38,580 bases of DNA from Blastococcus sp. (GTDB lineage: Bacteria > Actinomycetota > Actinomycetes > Mycobacteriales > Geodermatophilaceae). The DNA is taken from NCBI GenBank assembly GCA_025965715.1, contig JAOPWJ010000116.1:1-38580 (forward strand), given 5' to 3'. Numbering within the stretch: position 1 is the first letter of the stretch; each line of letters begins with the position of its first letter. Below, in pieces: positions 24,187 to 31,951 of this stretch. The translations under genes were made by a program, and so were the position numbers. The notes beneath the pieces are model-generated. The model made no database searches, was not told where the DNA came from, and was given only the letters and a program-made list of their open reading frames with translations.

Positions 24187-25439
24187 GCGGCCTGGAAGGC
24201 GGCGAACTTCGCCTGGGTCTCGGCCAGCTCCGCGGCCGGATCGGACCCGGCGACGATGCCGCAACCGGCGAACAGCCGGGCCTCCTGAGGGCCGGTCAGC
24301 TCGGCGCAGCGCAGCGCCAGGCCGAACTCGCCGTCGCCGCGGGCGTCCAGCCAGCCGACCGGACCCGCGTAGCGACCACGGTCCATGCCTTCCAGCTCCG
24401 CGATCACCGCGGCGGCGTCCGCCGTCGGGGTGCCGCAGACGGCCGCGGTCGGGTGCACGGCATCGATCAGCTCCAGCAGGTCGGCACCGCCGCGGCGGCC
24501 GCCGCGCCGCTGGGTGCCGTGGACGTCGCTGGCCAGGTGGCGGACGTTGGCCAGGGTGAGCAGCGCCGGCTCGGCGGGCGTGTCCAGGTCGAGGCAGTAG
24601 GGATCCAGCGCCCGGACGAACGAGTCGACGGCAAGGGCGTGCTCCGCACGATCCTTGGTCGAGCTCACCAGCGCCGCAGCCAGCCGCTGGTCCTCGGCGC
24701 CCGCGCCGCGCGGCGCCGTCCCCGCGAGTACGCGGGCGGACAGGGCCCGTCCCGTGCGGCGCAGCAGGAGCTCCGGCGTTGCCCCGAGCAGGCCGTCCAC
24801 GGCGAAGGTCCAGCAGTCCGGAAAGCGAGCCCCGAGCCGGCGCAGGATCCGGCGGGGGTCGAGCGGGATGTCGGTGGTGACCAGCAGGTCGCGCGCCAGC
24901 ACCACCTTGGCGATGTCCCCGGCGTCGATCCGCCGCACGGCCGTGGCGACGGCGGCGCACCAGCTCGCGGGGTCCAGGGCGCCGTCTGCGTAGCGCAATC
25001 GGGGCGCGGGGCCGTCGTCCAGGGGCTCGGCAGGCAGCGGGACGGACTGTTCCGCCGCACCCATGCGGGTGAGCCAACCGACGCCGTTCCGGAGGCCGAC
25101 CACGACCTCGGGCACGACGAAGATCGACGTCCCGGTAGTGGGGTCGAACGCAATGCTGGCGAAGAGGACCGGGCCGGACCCGGGGACGTCGACGGCGTCG
25201 TCGACGTCCAGACCGGCCGTGAAGTCGGCCCACCACGCGGAGGCCTCGGCGAGCGCGCGGGGTCCGGAGACCTCCAGTCGGGCGACCTCGCCCCAGGCGA
25301 TCATGCCCTCGCCGCGCCGCACCCAGGACAGCGCCGAGGTGGCCGGGAGCAGCTCCAGAAGTGGTGCCGCGGCTTGCGTGCGCGTCGTCGTGACAGTGCG
25401 CGCGGCGGCGTCCGGGGAGGTCAGGGCGGCCGCGGTCAC
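24174..25439 (-). CDS. menF: Isochorismate synthase (MenF/EntC type)
   Basis: 421 residues, chorismate-binding fold. It converts chorismate to isochorismate, which feeds MenD. The general-base Lys is in [14 protein letters not shown]. Substrate and Mg sites are in [34 protein letters not shown], the HxxxD-type block [13 protein letters not shown], and [14 protein letters not shown]. The end [19 protein letters not shown] and [16 protein letters not shown] is complete. Its position beside men genes favours menaquinone over siderophore use; no 2,3-dihydroxybenzoate genes are in view. The GTG lies 6 bases after a TACGCT -10-like hexamer, suggesting leaderless translation. Confidence 0.93.
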   Translation of the reverse strand: MTAAALTSPDAAARTVTTTRTQAAAPLLELLPATSALSWVRRGEGMIAWGEVARLEVSGPRALAEASAWWADFTAGLDVDDAVDVPGSGPVLFASIAFDPTTGTSIFVVPEVVVGLRNGVGWLTRMGAAEQSVPLPAEPLDDGPAPRLRYADGALDPASWCAAVATAVRRIDAGDIAKVVLARDLLVTTDIPLDPRRILRRLGARFPDCWTFAVDGLLGATPELLLRRTGRALSARVLAGTAPRGAGAEDQRLAAALVSSTKDRAEHALAVDSFVRALDPYCLDLDTPAEPALLTLANVRHLASDVHGTQRRGGRRGGADLLELIDAVHPTAAVCGTPTADAAAVIAELEGMDRGRYAGPVGWLDARGDGEFGLALRCAELTGPQEARLFAGCGIVAGSDPAAELAETQAKFAAFQAALED

Positions 25440-25474
25440 GGACCCAGCGTAGGAGGCCTTGTAGCGTCCCCGCC
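25440..25474. promoter_or_regulatory. 35-base divergent promoter between menF and menG
   Basis: TACGCT (25451 to 25446, minus) and TAGCGT (25462-25467, plus) face outward. Each is placed 6-7 bases before a GTG start. Any -35 elements would have to lie in or beyond the opposite -10 region, so the two promoters should compete or be switched together. Confidence 0.45.
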
Positions 25475-26194
25475 GTGGGAGACCGGCGAGATCACGCACA
25501 CACCGCGGGCGTCCGGGCCGGGCTGGACAAGCGCCCGGCCGATGTCGCGGCCATGTTCGACCGGGTCGCACGGCGCTACGACGTGACGAACACGGTGCTC
25601 TCCGCGGGACTGGACGCCTCCTGGCGCCGGGCCACCCGTGACGCCCTCGGGCCGCGCCCTGGACAGACGGTCCTGGACGTCGCGGCCGGAACCGCGGTCT
25701 CGACGGTGGAACTGGCGGCCGGGGGCGTGCACGCCATCGCCTGCGACTTCTCGCAGGGCATGCTCCGCGCGGGCGCTTCCCGGCACGTACCGAAGGTCGC
25801 CGGCGACGCCATGGCCCTGCCGCTCGCCGACGCGAGCGTGGACGGGGTCGTCATCTCCTTCGGGCTGCGCAACGTGGCAGACCCCGACGCCGCCCTGCGC
25901 GAGTTCCGGAGGGTCACCCGCCCGGGCGGAACCCTGGTCGTCTGTGAGTTCTCCAGCCCGACGTGGAGCCCGTTCCGGACGGTCTACTCGGAGTACCTGA
26001 TGAAGGCGCTGCCGCGGATCGCCCGCGCGGTCAGCAGCAACCCCGATGCCTACGTCTACCTGGCCGAGTCGATCCGCGCGTGGCCGGACCAGGCGTCCCT
26101 CGCCGGCCGGATCTCGGCGGCGGGCTGGAACGACGTCGCCTGGCGCAACCTCACCGGCGGGATCGTCGCCCTGCACCGGGCCCGACGGCCCTGA
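25475..26194 (+). CDS. menG: Demethylmenaquinone methyltransferase
   Basis: 239 residues, UbiE/MenG class I SAM methyltransferase doing the last ring methylation of menaquinone. It has the family N-terminus [23 protein letters not shown] motif [48 protein letters not shown] and the C-terminal [19 protein letters not shown]. The first SAM motif is slightly altered (AAGTA in place of the usual G-rich form). No ribosome site precedes the GTG; a -10-like TAGCGT lies 7 bases upstream. Confidence 0.94.
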   Translation: MGDRRDHAHTAGVRAGLDKRPADVAAMFDRVARRYDVTNTVLSAGLDASWRRATRDALGPRPGQTVLDVAAGTAVSTVELAAGGVHAIACDFSQGMLRAGASRHVPKVAGDAMALPLADASVDGVVISFGLRNVADPDAALREFRRVTRPGGTLVVCEFSSPTWSPFRTVYSEYLMKALPRIARAVSSNPDAYVYLAESIRAWPDQASLAGRISAAGWNDVAWRNLTGGIVALHRARRP

Positions 26195-26316
26195 CCTCCT
26201 CCGCGGTGCGCCCCTCCGCCGGCTGACCCGATTGGCCCCGTCGTCGGCGGGCCACCGCCTTGTCCTCGGCTGGGAAACTCACCGAAAAGGGCGGGCTCGG
26301 CTCTCGACTTCGGGTC

Positions 26317-26322
26317 TAGCGT
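26317..26322 (+). promoter_or_regulatory. -10-like TAGCGT before the proline-rich ORF
   Basis: TAGCGT followed by six bases and then ATG, the same spacing as at menC and menF. No clear -35 is seen. It would also drive the phosphoribosyltransferase gene downstream. Confidence 0.35.
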
Positions 26323-26328
26323 CGCTTC

Positions 26329-26475
26329 ATGACGACCCCGCCGCCGGCCCCTCAGCCGCCCTCACCGTCGCCTTCGCCGACCGACCCCGTGCCGCCGCCG
26401 ACGCCGGCTCCCTACCCCACGCCCGACCCCACGGCTCCGGTCGCGCCCCCGCCTTCCGGCCCGCAGCCGGTCTGA
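26329..26475 (+). CDS. Putative 48-residue proline-rich leaderless ORF
   Basis: Half of the residues are proline (24 of 48), in runs such as TPPPAPQPPSPSPSPTDP and VPPPTPAPYPTPDP, with no Cys, Lys, Arg or His. It lacks a signal peptide and a ribosome site, but the ATG sits 6 bases after a TAGCGT hexamer. It ends 12 bases before the phosphoribosyltransferase start. Repeated PPP would slow ribosomes without EF-P, so it could act as a leader peptide; it could also be a short structural tail-like protein or noise. Confidence 0.35.
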   Translation: MTTPPPAPQPPSPSPSPTDPVPPPTPAPYPTPDPTAPVAPPPSGPQPV

Positions 26476-26487
26476 CGGCTCCGCCGA

Positions 26488-27162
26488 GTGCGGGCCCGCG
26501 CCGTGTCTAGGGGACGGTTCGCCGACCGGCGCGACGCCGGCCGCGTCCTGGGGGAGCGGCTGGCGGCCACAGCACGCGAGGACGCCGTCGTCCTCGGTCT
26601 CCCGCGGGGCGGGGTGGTCGTCGCCGCAGAGGTGGCCGGCGTGCTCGCCGCACCGCTGGACGTGCTGGTCGTCCGCAAGCTCGGCCTCCCGTGGCAGCCC
26701 GAGCTCGCCATGGGTGCCATCGCCGCGGCAGGGGATGTCGTCGAGACGGTGCGCACGGAGGCGGTGCTCGCCCGTGCGCACGTCGATGACGACACGTTCG
26801 CTGCCGTCCGGGATCGGGAACTCGCGGAGCTGCGCCGGAGAGAGGCCGCCTACCGGGGCCAGCGGCCGGTGGTTCCGGTGACCGCCCGCGAGGTCCTCCT
26901 GGTGGACGATGGCCTGGCCACCGGCTCGACGATGCGCGCCGCCGTGCTCGCGGTGCGCCGCGGTGCGCCGCGCAGGATCACCGTCGCCGTGCCGATCGGG
27001 GCGCCCGCGGCCTGCGCGGCGCTGGAGCCCGACGTCGACGAGCTGGTCTGCCTGTGCGCGCCGCAGGCCTTCCGTGCGGTCGGCCAGGGCTACGCGGACT
27101 TCGCCCCCACCGTCGACGACGAGGTCCGCGCGGCCCTCGCCCGCCACGCGGGGATGTTGTGA
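26488..27162 (+). CDS. Phosphoribosyltransferase family protein
   Basis: 224 residues. The PRPP-binding loop EVLLVDDGLATGSTMRAAV has the two acidic residues and the TGST turn of type I phosphoribosyltransferases. The N-terminus (RDAGRVLGERLAATARED, AVVLGLPRGGVVVAAEVA) and VRKLGLPWQPELAMGAIA are typical of the stand-alone actinobacterial family whose substrate is unknown. A GTG at 26503 is an alternative start. It lies between the proline-rich ORF and the Rex operator that precedes the MenJ-like gene. Confidence 0.88.
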   Translation: MRARAVSRGRFADRRDAGRVLGERLAATAREDAVVLGLPRGGVVVAAEVAGVLAAPLDVLVVRKLGLPWQPELAMGAIAAAGDVVETVRTEAVLARAHVDDDTFAAVRDRELAELRRREAAYRGQRPVVPVTAREVLLVDDGLATGSTMRAAVLAVRRGAPRRITVAVPIGAPAACAALEPDVDELVCLCAPQAFRAVGQGYADFAPTVDDEVRAALARHAGML

Positions 27163-27209
27163 CCAAGGCCTCCGCGAGGGGGTGCTGTTTCGTCCGTCAC
27201 AGCCGGGCC

Positions 27210-27215
27210 TAGACT
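27210..27215 (+). promoter_or_regulatory. Putative -10 (TAGACT) upstream of the MenJ-like gene
   Basis: TAGACT fits TANNNT. The transcript would start near 27222, placing the perfect Rex operator at about +10 to +27, where a bound repressor could block elongation. The -35 is weak. Confidence 0.4.
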
Positions 27216-27230
27216 CGGATTCGACAGACC

Positions 27231-27248
27231 TTGTGAAGCTTTTCACAA
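27231..27248. promoter_or_regulatory. Perfect Rex operator
   Basis: TTGTGAAGCTTTTCACAA matches the actinobacterial Rex operator TTGTGAA-N4-TTCACAA at all 14 fixed positions and is a perfect inverted repeat outside the 4-base centre. It lies 33 bases before the GTG of the MenJ-like reductase and about 1.4 kb before nuoA. In Streptomyces, Rex controls nuo directly. Confidence 0.85.
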
Positions 27249-27280
27249 GCTCGCGAAGGACTCGAGGGGGTGCCCAGGTC

Positions 27281-28537
27281 GTGACCGTCGCCGACGTGAT
27301 CGTCGTGGGCGCAGGCCCGGCCGGCTCGAGCGCCGCATGGTGGTCGGCGCAGGCGGGCCTCGACGTGGTCGTGCTCGAGAAGGCGGCGTTCCCGCGCGAG
27401 AAGGTCTGCGGCGACGGGCTCACGCCCCGCGGGGTGAAGGCCCTCGACGACATGGGCATCGACACCTCGCCGGCCGCCGGTTGGACCCGGCACAAGGGTC
27501 TCCGCGTGCACGGCGGCGGTCAGGTGGTCGAGGTCGACTGGCCGCAACTGTCCCGCTGGCCGGACTACAGCCTCGTCCGTCCGCGTCGCGAGCTCGACGC
27601 CATGCTGGCGGCCCACGCCGAGGCGGCGGGCGCCCGCGTGCACACCGAGGTGACGGTCACCGAGCCCCTGCTGGACGACGCCGGCCGTGTCACCGGCGTG
27701 CGCGCCCACGCGGGCCCGGACAAGGAGCCGGTCACCTGGCGCGCGCCGCTGGTCGTCTCTGCCGAAGGGCTGTCCGGGCGGCTGGCGAAGTCCCTGGGAC
27801 TCGTCCGCCGGGAGGACCGGCCGCTCGGCATCGCCGTCCGGCGCTACGTGCGCACGCCGCGCACCGACGACGACTACCTCGACATCTCCTTCGACCTGAC
27901 CGAACAGGGTCCGTCCCGGGAGTCCATGCCCGGCTACGGATGGGTGTTCGGAATGGGCGACGGAACGGCGAACGTGGGGTTCGGCCTGCTGGACACCCGG
28001 CGCGCAACGGGCTCCGACCACCGCGAGACGCTGCGCCGCTGGCTGGCGACCTTTCCGCCCGAGGAGCAGCTCGGCGAGGAGTTCGCGGTCACCCCGCTGC
28101 GCGGTGCCGGCCTCCCGATGGCGTTGCACCGGCAGCCCGCCTACACCCGCGGCCTGCTGCTCACCGGCGACGCCGCGGGCACGGTGAACCCCTTCAACGG
28201 CGAGGGCATCAGCTACGCGATGGAGACCGGTCGCATGGCCGCGGAGACCGCGGCCGAGGCGCTCGCCGCTGCCGAGGGCCCGATCCGCGAGGGGGCGTTG
28301 CGCCGCTACCCCGCCCGGCTGAGCGCCGCATACGGCCGCCACCACCGCCTCGGCATGGGTTTCCTGGCCCTGCTGAGCCGCCCGGAGCTGGTCCGGTTCG
28401 CCACCGCGCACGGCCTCAAGCGCCCGGTGCTCGTGAACGCTGCGCTGCGGCTCATGGGCAATCTGTCCGATGGCCGGACCGGCGACGCCGTCGACCGGGC
28501 GGTCGCCGCCCTCACCCGACTTGCGCCGGCGGTCTGA
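27281..28537 (+). CDS. menJ: Geranylgeranyl reductase family flavoprotein, MenJ-like
   Basis: 418 residues. The FAD Rossmann motif VIVVGAGPAGSSAAWWSAQA is at the N-terminus, followed by CGDGLTPRGVKAL. The second FAD motif is LLLTGDAAGTVNPFNGEGI with YAMETGRMAAE after it. This matches mycobacterial MenJ, which saturates one isoprene unit of the menaquinone side chain at the membrane. Its place between men and nuo genes fits that role. Other family members act on carotenoid or archaeal lipid precursors, so the exact substrate is inferred. The GTG start is in frame with the family N-terminus; GAGGGGGT lies 11 bases upstream. Confidence 0.88.
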   Translation: MTVADVIVVGAGPAGSSAAWWSAQAGLDVVVLEKAAFPREKVCGDGLTPRGVKALDDMGIDTSPAAGWTRHKGLRVHGGGQVVEVDWPQLSRWPDYSLVRPRRELDAMLAAHAEAAGARVHTEVTVTEPLLDDAGRVTGVRAHAGPDKEPVTWRAPLVVSAEGLSGRLAKSLGLVRREDRPLGIAVRRYVRTPRTDDDYLDISFDLTEQGPSRESMPGYGWVFGMGDGTANVGFGLLDTRRATGSDHRETLRRWLATFPPEEQLGEEFAVTPLRGAGLPMALHRQPAYTRGLLLTGDAAGTVNPFNGEGISYAMETGRMAAETAAEALAAAEGPIREGALRRYPARLSAAYGRHHRLGMGFLALLSRPELVRFATAHGLKRPVLVNAALRLMGNLSDGRTGDAVDRAVAALTRLAPAV

Positions 28538-28563
28538 CATGCCTTGCCTCACACAAATGATCC

Positions 28564-28573
28564 GTGTCGACAC
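28564..28573. promoter_or_regulatory. 10-base palindrome ahead of nuoA
   Basis: GTGTCGACAC is a perfect palindrome in the 96-base gap between the MenJ-like gene and nuoA. It could be an operator; no known factor site is matched. Confidence 0.2.
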
Positions 28574-28620
28574 GCGCCGTCAACGCCTTGCCGTTACACG
28601 GAGCGTAATCGTCCTGACCG

Positions 28621-28626
28621 TAGGGT
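28621..28626 (+). promoter_or_regulatory. Putative nuoA -10 (TAGGGT)
   Basis: TAGGGT ends 7 bases before the nuoA ATG (and 4 before an in-frame GTG). That implies a leaderless nuo transcript in addition to any read-through from the Rex-operator promoter upstream. Confidence 0.4.
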
Positions 28627-28633
28627 GCCCGTG

Positions 28634-28996
28634 ATGCTCTCGACCTACGTCCCGATCCTCGGGTTGTTCGCCCTGGCCGCTGGATTTGCGATCTTCTCCG
28701 TGGCCGCCGCACCGCTCATCGGTCCCCGTCGCTATAACCGCGCGAAGCTGGACGCCTACGAGTGCGGGATCGAACCGGTGGACCAGCCCCTGACGGGCGG
28801 CCGTTTCCCGGTCAAGTACTACCTGACGGCGATGCTCTTCATCGTCTTCGACATCGAGATCGTCTTCCTCTACCCGTGGGCCGTCACCAACGACCGCCTG
28901 GGCATGGTCGGACTGGTCGAGATGGTCGTCTTCATCGGCACGGTGTTCATCGCGTACGCCTACGTCTGGCGTCGCGGCGGGCTCGAGTGGGACTGA
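28634..28996 (+). CDS. nuoA: NADH-quinone oxidoreductase subunit A
   Basis: 120 residues, three membrane helices. The conserved loop [22 protein letters not shown] and the acidic helix [17 protein letters not shown] are the family marks. It is part of the membrane arm of complex I at the junction with the quinone site. An in-frame GTG directly before the ATG is an alternative start. nuoB follows after 13 bases. Confidence 0.95.
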   Translation: MLSTYVPILGLFALAAGFAIFSVAAAPLIGPRRYNRAKLDAYECGIEPVDQPLTGGRFPVKYYLTAMLFIVFDIEIVFLYPWAVTNDRLGMVGLVEMVVFIGTVFIAYAYVWRRGGLEWD

Positions 28997-29009
28997 GAGA
29001 GAACTGATC

Positions 29010-29684
29010 ATGGGGCTCGAAGAGAAGCTGCCCAGCGGGGTCCTGTTGACCACCGTGGAGAAGCTGGTCAACTGGACGCGCAAGTCGTCGCTGTGGCCGG
29101 CGACGTTCGGCCTGGCGTGCTGCGCCATCGAGATGATGGCGTCGGGCGCCGGCCGCTACGACCTCGCCCGGTTCGGCATGGAGGTCTTCCGGGCCTCGCC
29201 GCGGCAGGCCGACCTGATGATCGTGGCCGGTCGCGTGAGCCAGAAGATGGCGCCGGTCCTGCGCCAGATCTATGACCAGATGCCCGAGCCTCGCTGGGTG
29301 CTCGCGATGGGTGTCTGCGCCAGCTCCGGCGGCATGTTCAACAACTACGCGATCGTGCAGGGCGTCGACCACATCGTGCCGGTGGACATGTACCTGCCGG
29401 GCTGCCCGCCGCGCCCGGAGATGCTGATGGACGCCATCCTCAAGCTGCACCACAAGATCCAGCACGAGCCGCTCGGTCCCAAGCGGGCCCGCCAGTTGGA
29501 GCGCCAGCGCGAAGACGGGACGGCGAAGAACCTGCACGTCGAGATGCCGTCGACGGTGCGCGTCGACAAGAACGCCCGGCGCGCCTACGAGGAGGCCGCC
29601 GCCCAGGGCCGCACCGGCCAGTTCAACATCGAGCAGCGGGGTGGCAACGCCGTTGTGCTGCCCGGTGCGGGAGATCGCAGATGA
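29010..29684 (+). CDS. nuoB: NADH-quinone oxidoreductase subunit B
   Basis: 224 residues. It carries cluster N2, the last iron-sulfur centre before quinone: Cys37-Cys38 in [11 protein letters not shown], Cys103 in [10 protein letters not shown] and Cys132 in [12 protein letters not shown]. The C-terminal 60 or so residues are a charged extension ([23 protein letters not shown]) also common in actinobacteria. It overlaps nuoC by ATGA. Confidence 0.96.
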   Translation: MGLEEKLPSGVLLTTVEKLVNWTRKSSLWPATFGLACCAIEMMASGAGRYDLARFGMEVFRASPRQADLMIVAGRVSQKMAPVLRQIYDQMPEPRWVLAMGVCASSGGMFNNYAIVQGVDHIVPVDMYLPGCPPRPEMLMDAILKLHHKIQHEPLGPKRARQLERQREDGTAKNLHVEMPSTVRVDKNARRAYEEAAAQGRTGQFNIEQRGGNAVVLPGAGDRR

Positions 29685-30430
29685 GCAACGACGGCGGGGA
29701 GGTCCTACCGGGCCGCACGGAGGCCGGGTACGGCGACGCGACCGCCCCGTCCGGAGGTTTCCGGAAGGGCGCCTTCGGCGTCACGGGCAGCGGTGACACC
29801 TCCGGCTTCGGTGGTCTGGTCCGTGTCGAGCCCGGTGGGGCGGTCGCGCTGCACTCGACCGAGCGGCCCTACGGCGGGTATTTCGACGAGGTCACCGACG
29901 CCCTCATCGAGGCCGTAGGTCAGGCGACCTACGACGCCGCCGTCCAGCGCGTGCTCGTCGACCGCGGGGAGATCACCTACTTCGTCGCCCGTGAGCACCT
30001 GCTGACCCTCGTGCACGCTCTCCGGGACGACGATGCCCTGCGCTTCGAGCTCTGCAGCAGCGTCTCCGGAGTCGACTACCTCGACAGTGGCGGCCCCGCC
30101 GTGACCCCCGGGCGCCCGCGGCTGCACGTCGTCCTGCACCTCACCTCGATGACCTACCGCCGCCGGGTCCGGCTGGAGGTGGCGGTGACCGCCGAGGACC
30201 CGCACGTTCCGTCGGTGACCGGCATCTACCCGACGGCGGACTGGCACGAGCGGGAGACCTTCGACATGTTCGGGATCGTCTTCGACGGCCACCCGGCGCT
30301 CACCCGGATCCTCATGCCGGACGACTGGGACGGGCATCCGCAGCGCAAGGACTATCCGCTCGGCGGCGTCCCGGTCGAGTACCACGACGCCACCATCCCG
30401 CCCCCGGACACGCGCCGGGCCTACCGGTGA
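29681..30430 (+). CDS. nuoC: NADH-quinone oxidoreductase subunit C
   Basis: 249 residues. The core 30-kDa domain starts near [13 protein letters not shown] and has [12 protein letters not shown] and [19 protein letters not shown], then [20 protein letters not shown]. About 60 Gly-rich residues precede the core. It is separate from NuoD, as usual outside enterobacteria. Its stop codon is overlapped by the GTG of a 33-codon ORF that leads to nuoD. Confidence 0.95.
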   Translation: MSNDGGEVLPGRTEAGYGDATAPSGGFRKGAFGVTGSGDTSGFGGLVRVEPGGAVALHSTERPYGGYFDEVTDALIEAVGQATYDAAVQRVLVDRGEITYFVAREHLLTLVHALRDDDALRFELCSSVSGVDYLDSGGPAVTPGRPRLHVVLHLTSMTYRRRVRLEVAVTAEDPHVPSVTGIYPTADWHERETFDMFGIVFDGHPALTRILMPDDWDGHPQRKDYPLGGVPVEYHDATIPPPDTRRAYR

Positions 30431-30528
30431 TCGCGATGACGACGCCCGGGCGAGCATCGCAAGCAGCGCCGGCGACCGAGGACCGGAACGAGGCCGGAGA
30501 CGTGCACATGATTGGCCACCAGCTATGA
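30427..30528 (+). CDS. Putative 33-residue bridging ORF between nuoC and nuoD
   Basis: GTG overlaps the nuoC stop (GTGA) and its own TGA overlaps the nuoD start (ATGA). The frame is open across the whole gap and reads [20 protein letters not shown], then 13 more residues. It could keep ribosomes moving from nuoC to nuoD. The peptide has no recognisable domain, and the DNA contains a repeat element shared with the next gap, so peptide function is unproven. Confidence 0.35.
   Translation: MIAMTTPGRASQAAPATEDRNEAGDVHMIGHQL
30452..30510 (+). repeat. Modular intergenic repeat, copy A (nuoC-nuoD gap)
   Basis: Contains GAGCATCGCA, CGACCGAG and CGGAGACG followed by ATG, in this order. The same three blocks recur in the same order in the nuoD-nuoE gap (31850-31931) with different spacing. 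No other copy was noticed in the window. Confidence 0.55.
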
Positions 30529-31847
30529 CGACGACACAGGATCCGTACGCCGGTTCCCGCGAGACCACCGAGGGCCGCGTCTACACCGTCACGGGCGGGG
30601 ACTGGGACGTCACCCTCGGCGCCGACCTGCAGGGCGCGGAGCGCCTCGTCGTCAACATGGGGCCGCAGCACCCGTCGACGCACGGGGTCCTCCGGCTCGT
30701 CCTCGACCTCGAGGGCGAGACGGTCACCAAGGCGCGGGTGGTGATCGGCTACCTGCACACCGGCATCGAGAAGAACACCGAGTACCGCAACTGGGTGCAG
30801 GGCACCACCTTCGTGACGCGGATGGACTACCTGGCCCCGCTGTTCAACGAGACCGGTTACTGCCTGGCCGTCGAGAAGCTCCTCGGCATCGAGGCCCCGC
30901 AGCGCGCGCAGACGATCCGCGTGCTGGTGTTGGAGCTCAACCGGATCGCCTCGCACCTGGTCGCGCTCGCCACCTTCGGCATGGAGATGGGCGCCCTCAC
31001 CGGAATGACCAACGGCTTCCGCGAGCGGGAGATGATCCTCGACCTGCTCGAGGAGATCACCGGCCTGCGGATGAACCACGCCTACGTCCGCCCCGGCGGC
31101 CTGGCGCAGGACCTGCCCGAGGGCTCCGTCGAGCACATCCGCGAGTTTCTCGAGGTGATGCCCAAGCGGGTCGCCGACTTCCATCGGCTGCTCACCGGTC
31201 AGCCCATCTGGCAGGCTCGGCTCAAGGACGCCGGCTACCTCGACGTCACCGGCTGCGTGGCCCTCGGCGTCACCGGCCCGATCCTGCGGGCCGCCGGGCT
31301 GCCGTGGGACCTCCGCAAGGTGGAGCCCTATCTGGGTTACGGAACCTATGACTTCGAGGTCCCGACCGCCGACACCTGCGACGCCTGGGGCCGCTATCTG
31401 GTCCGCATGGCCGAGGTGAACGAGTCGCTGAAGCTCATCGCCCAGGCCCTGGACCGGCTCGAGCCCGGTCCGGTGATGGTCGAGGACCGGAAGATCGCCT
31501 GGCCCGCGCAGCTGTCCCTGGGCGCCGACGGCATGGGCAACTCCCTCGAGCACGTCAAGAACATCATGGGCCAGTCGATGGAGGCCCTGATCCACCACTT
31601 CAAGCTGGTCACCGAGGGGTTCCGGGTGCCGGCCGGACAGGTGTACGTGCCCATCGAGTCCCCCCGCGGCGAGCTCGGCTACCACGTCGTCAGCGACGGC
31701 AGCACCCGTCCGTGGCGCGTGCACGTGCGCGACCCCAGTTTCGTGAACCTGCAGGCCACGGCCGCGATGAGCGAGGGCGGCATGATCGCCGACGTGATCG
31801 CCGCGATCGCCTCGATCGACCCCGTGATGGGGGGAGTCGACAGGTGA
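30525..31847 (+). CDS. nuoD: NADH-quinone oxidoreductase subunit D
   Basis: 440 residues. The 49-kDa subunit, which forms the quinone pocket with NuoB. Motifs: [19 protein letters not shown] (quinone-site His), [33 protein letters not shown], and the C-terminal [20 protein letters not shown] with DPVMGGVDR. Its length is normal for actinobacteria. It is flanked on both sides by short bridging ORFs instead of the direct overlaps seen elsewhere in the operon. Confidence 0.97.
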   Translation: MTTTQDPYAGSRETTEGRVYTVTGGDWDVTLGADLQGAERLVVNMGPQHPSTHGVLRLVLDLEGETVTKARVVIGYLHTGIEKNTEYRNWVQGTTFVTRMDYLAPLFNETGYCLAVEKLLGIEAPQRAQTIRVLVLELNRIASHLVALATFGMEMGALTGMTNGFREREMILDLLEEITGLRMNHAYVRPGGLAQDLPEGSVEHIREFLEVMPKRVADFHRLLTGQPIWQARLKDAGYLDVTGCVALGVTGPILRAAGLPWDLRKVEPYLGYGTYDFEVPTADTCDAWGRYLVRMAEVNESLKLIAQALDRLEPGPVMVEDRKIAWPAQLSLGADGMGNSLEHVKNIMGQSMEALIHHFKLVTEGFRVPAGQVYVPIESPRGELGYHVVSDGSTRPWRVHVRDPSFVNLQATAAMSEGGMIADVIAAIASIDPVMGGVDR

Positions 31848-31951
31848 GTGAGCATCGCAGCCAGCGACCGAGCCGACAGCGAGTGGTCACAGGGCGCACG
31901 AGGAGCGGAGCGGCCGCGGAGACGACCCATGGACACGGAGTAGACCGCTGA
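31844..31951 (+). CDS. Putative 35-residue bridging ORF between nuoD and nuoE
   Basis: GTG overlaps the nuoD stop (GTGA), and its TGA shares a base with the nuoE ATG (TGATG). It reads [20 protein letters not shown], then an Ala/Thr/His/Gly-rich end. It is basic and shows no domain. As in the nuoC-nuoD gap, the open frame spans the gap exactly, which favours a coupling role over a functional peptide. Confidence 0.35.
   Translation: MSEHRSQRPSRQRVVTGRTRSGAAAETTHGHGVDR
31850..31931 (+). repeat. Modular intergenic repeat, copy B (nuoD-nuoE gap)
   Basis: Shares GAGCATCGCA, CGACCGAG and CGGAGACG plus ATG in order with copy A at 30452-30510. Between the second and third blocks it holds extra sequence including CACGAGGAGCGGAGCGGCCG, a style of GAGCG-rich intergenic repeat common in high-GC actinobacteria. 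Confidence 0.55.

Noticed and set aside
24157-25236. Alternative minus-strand ORF ending in the first copy of the 17-base repeat
   Set aside because: It is a shifted frame of menF rich in Arg/Gly/Pro; the chorismate-binding motifs are in the frame ending at 24174.
28545-28560. TTGCCTCACACAA-like sequence before nuoA as a third Rex operator
   Set aside because: It lacks the TTGTGAA half and correct spacing; only part of one half-site is present.
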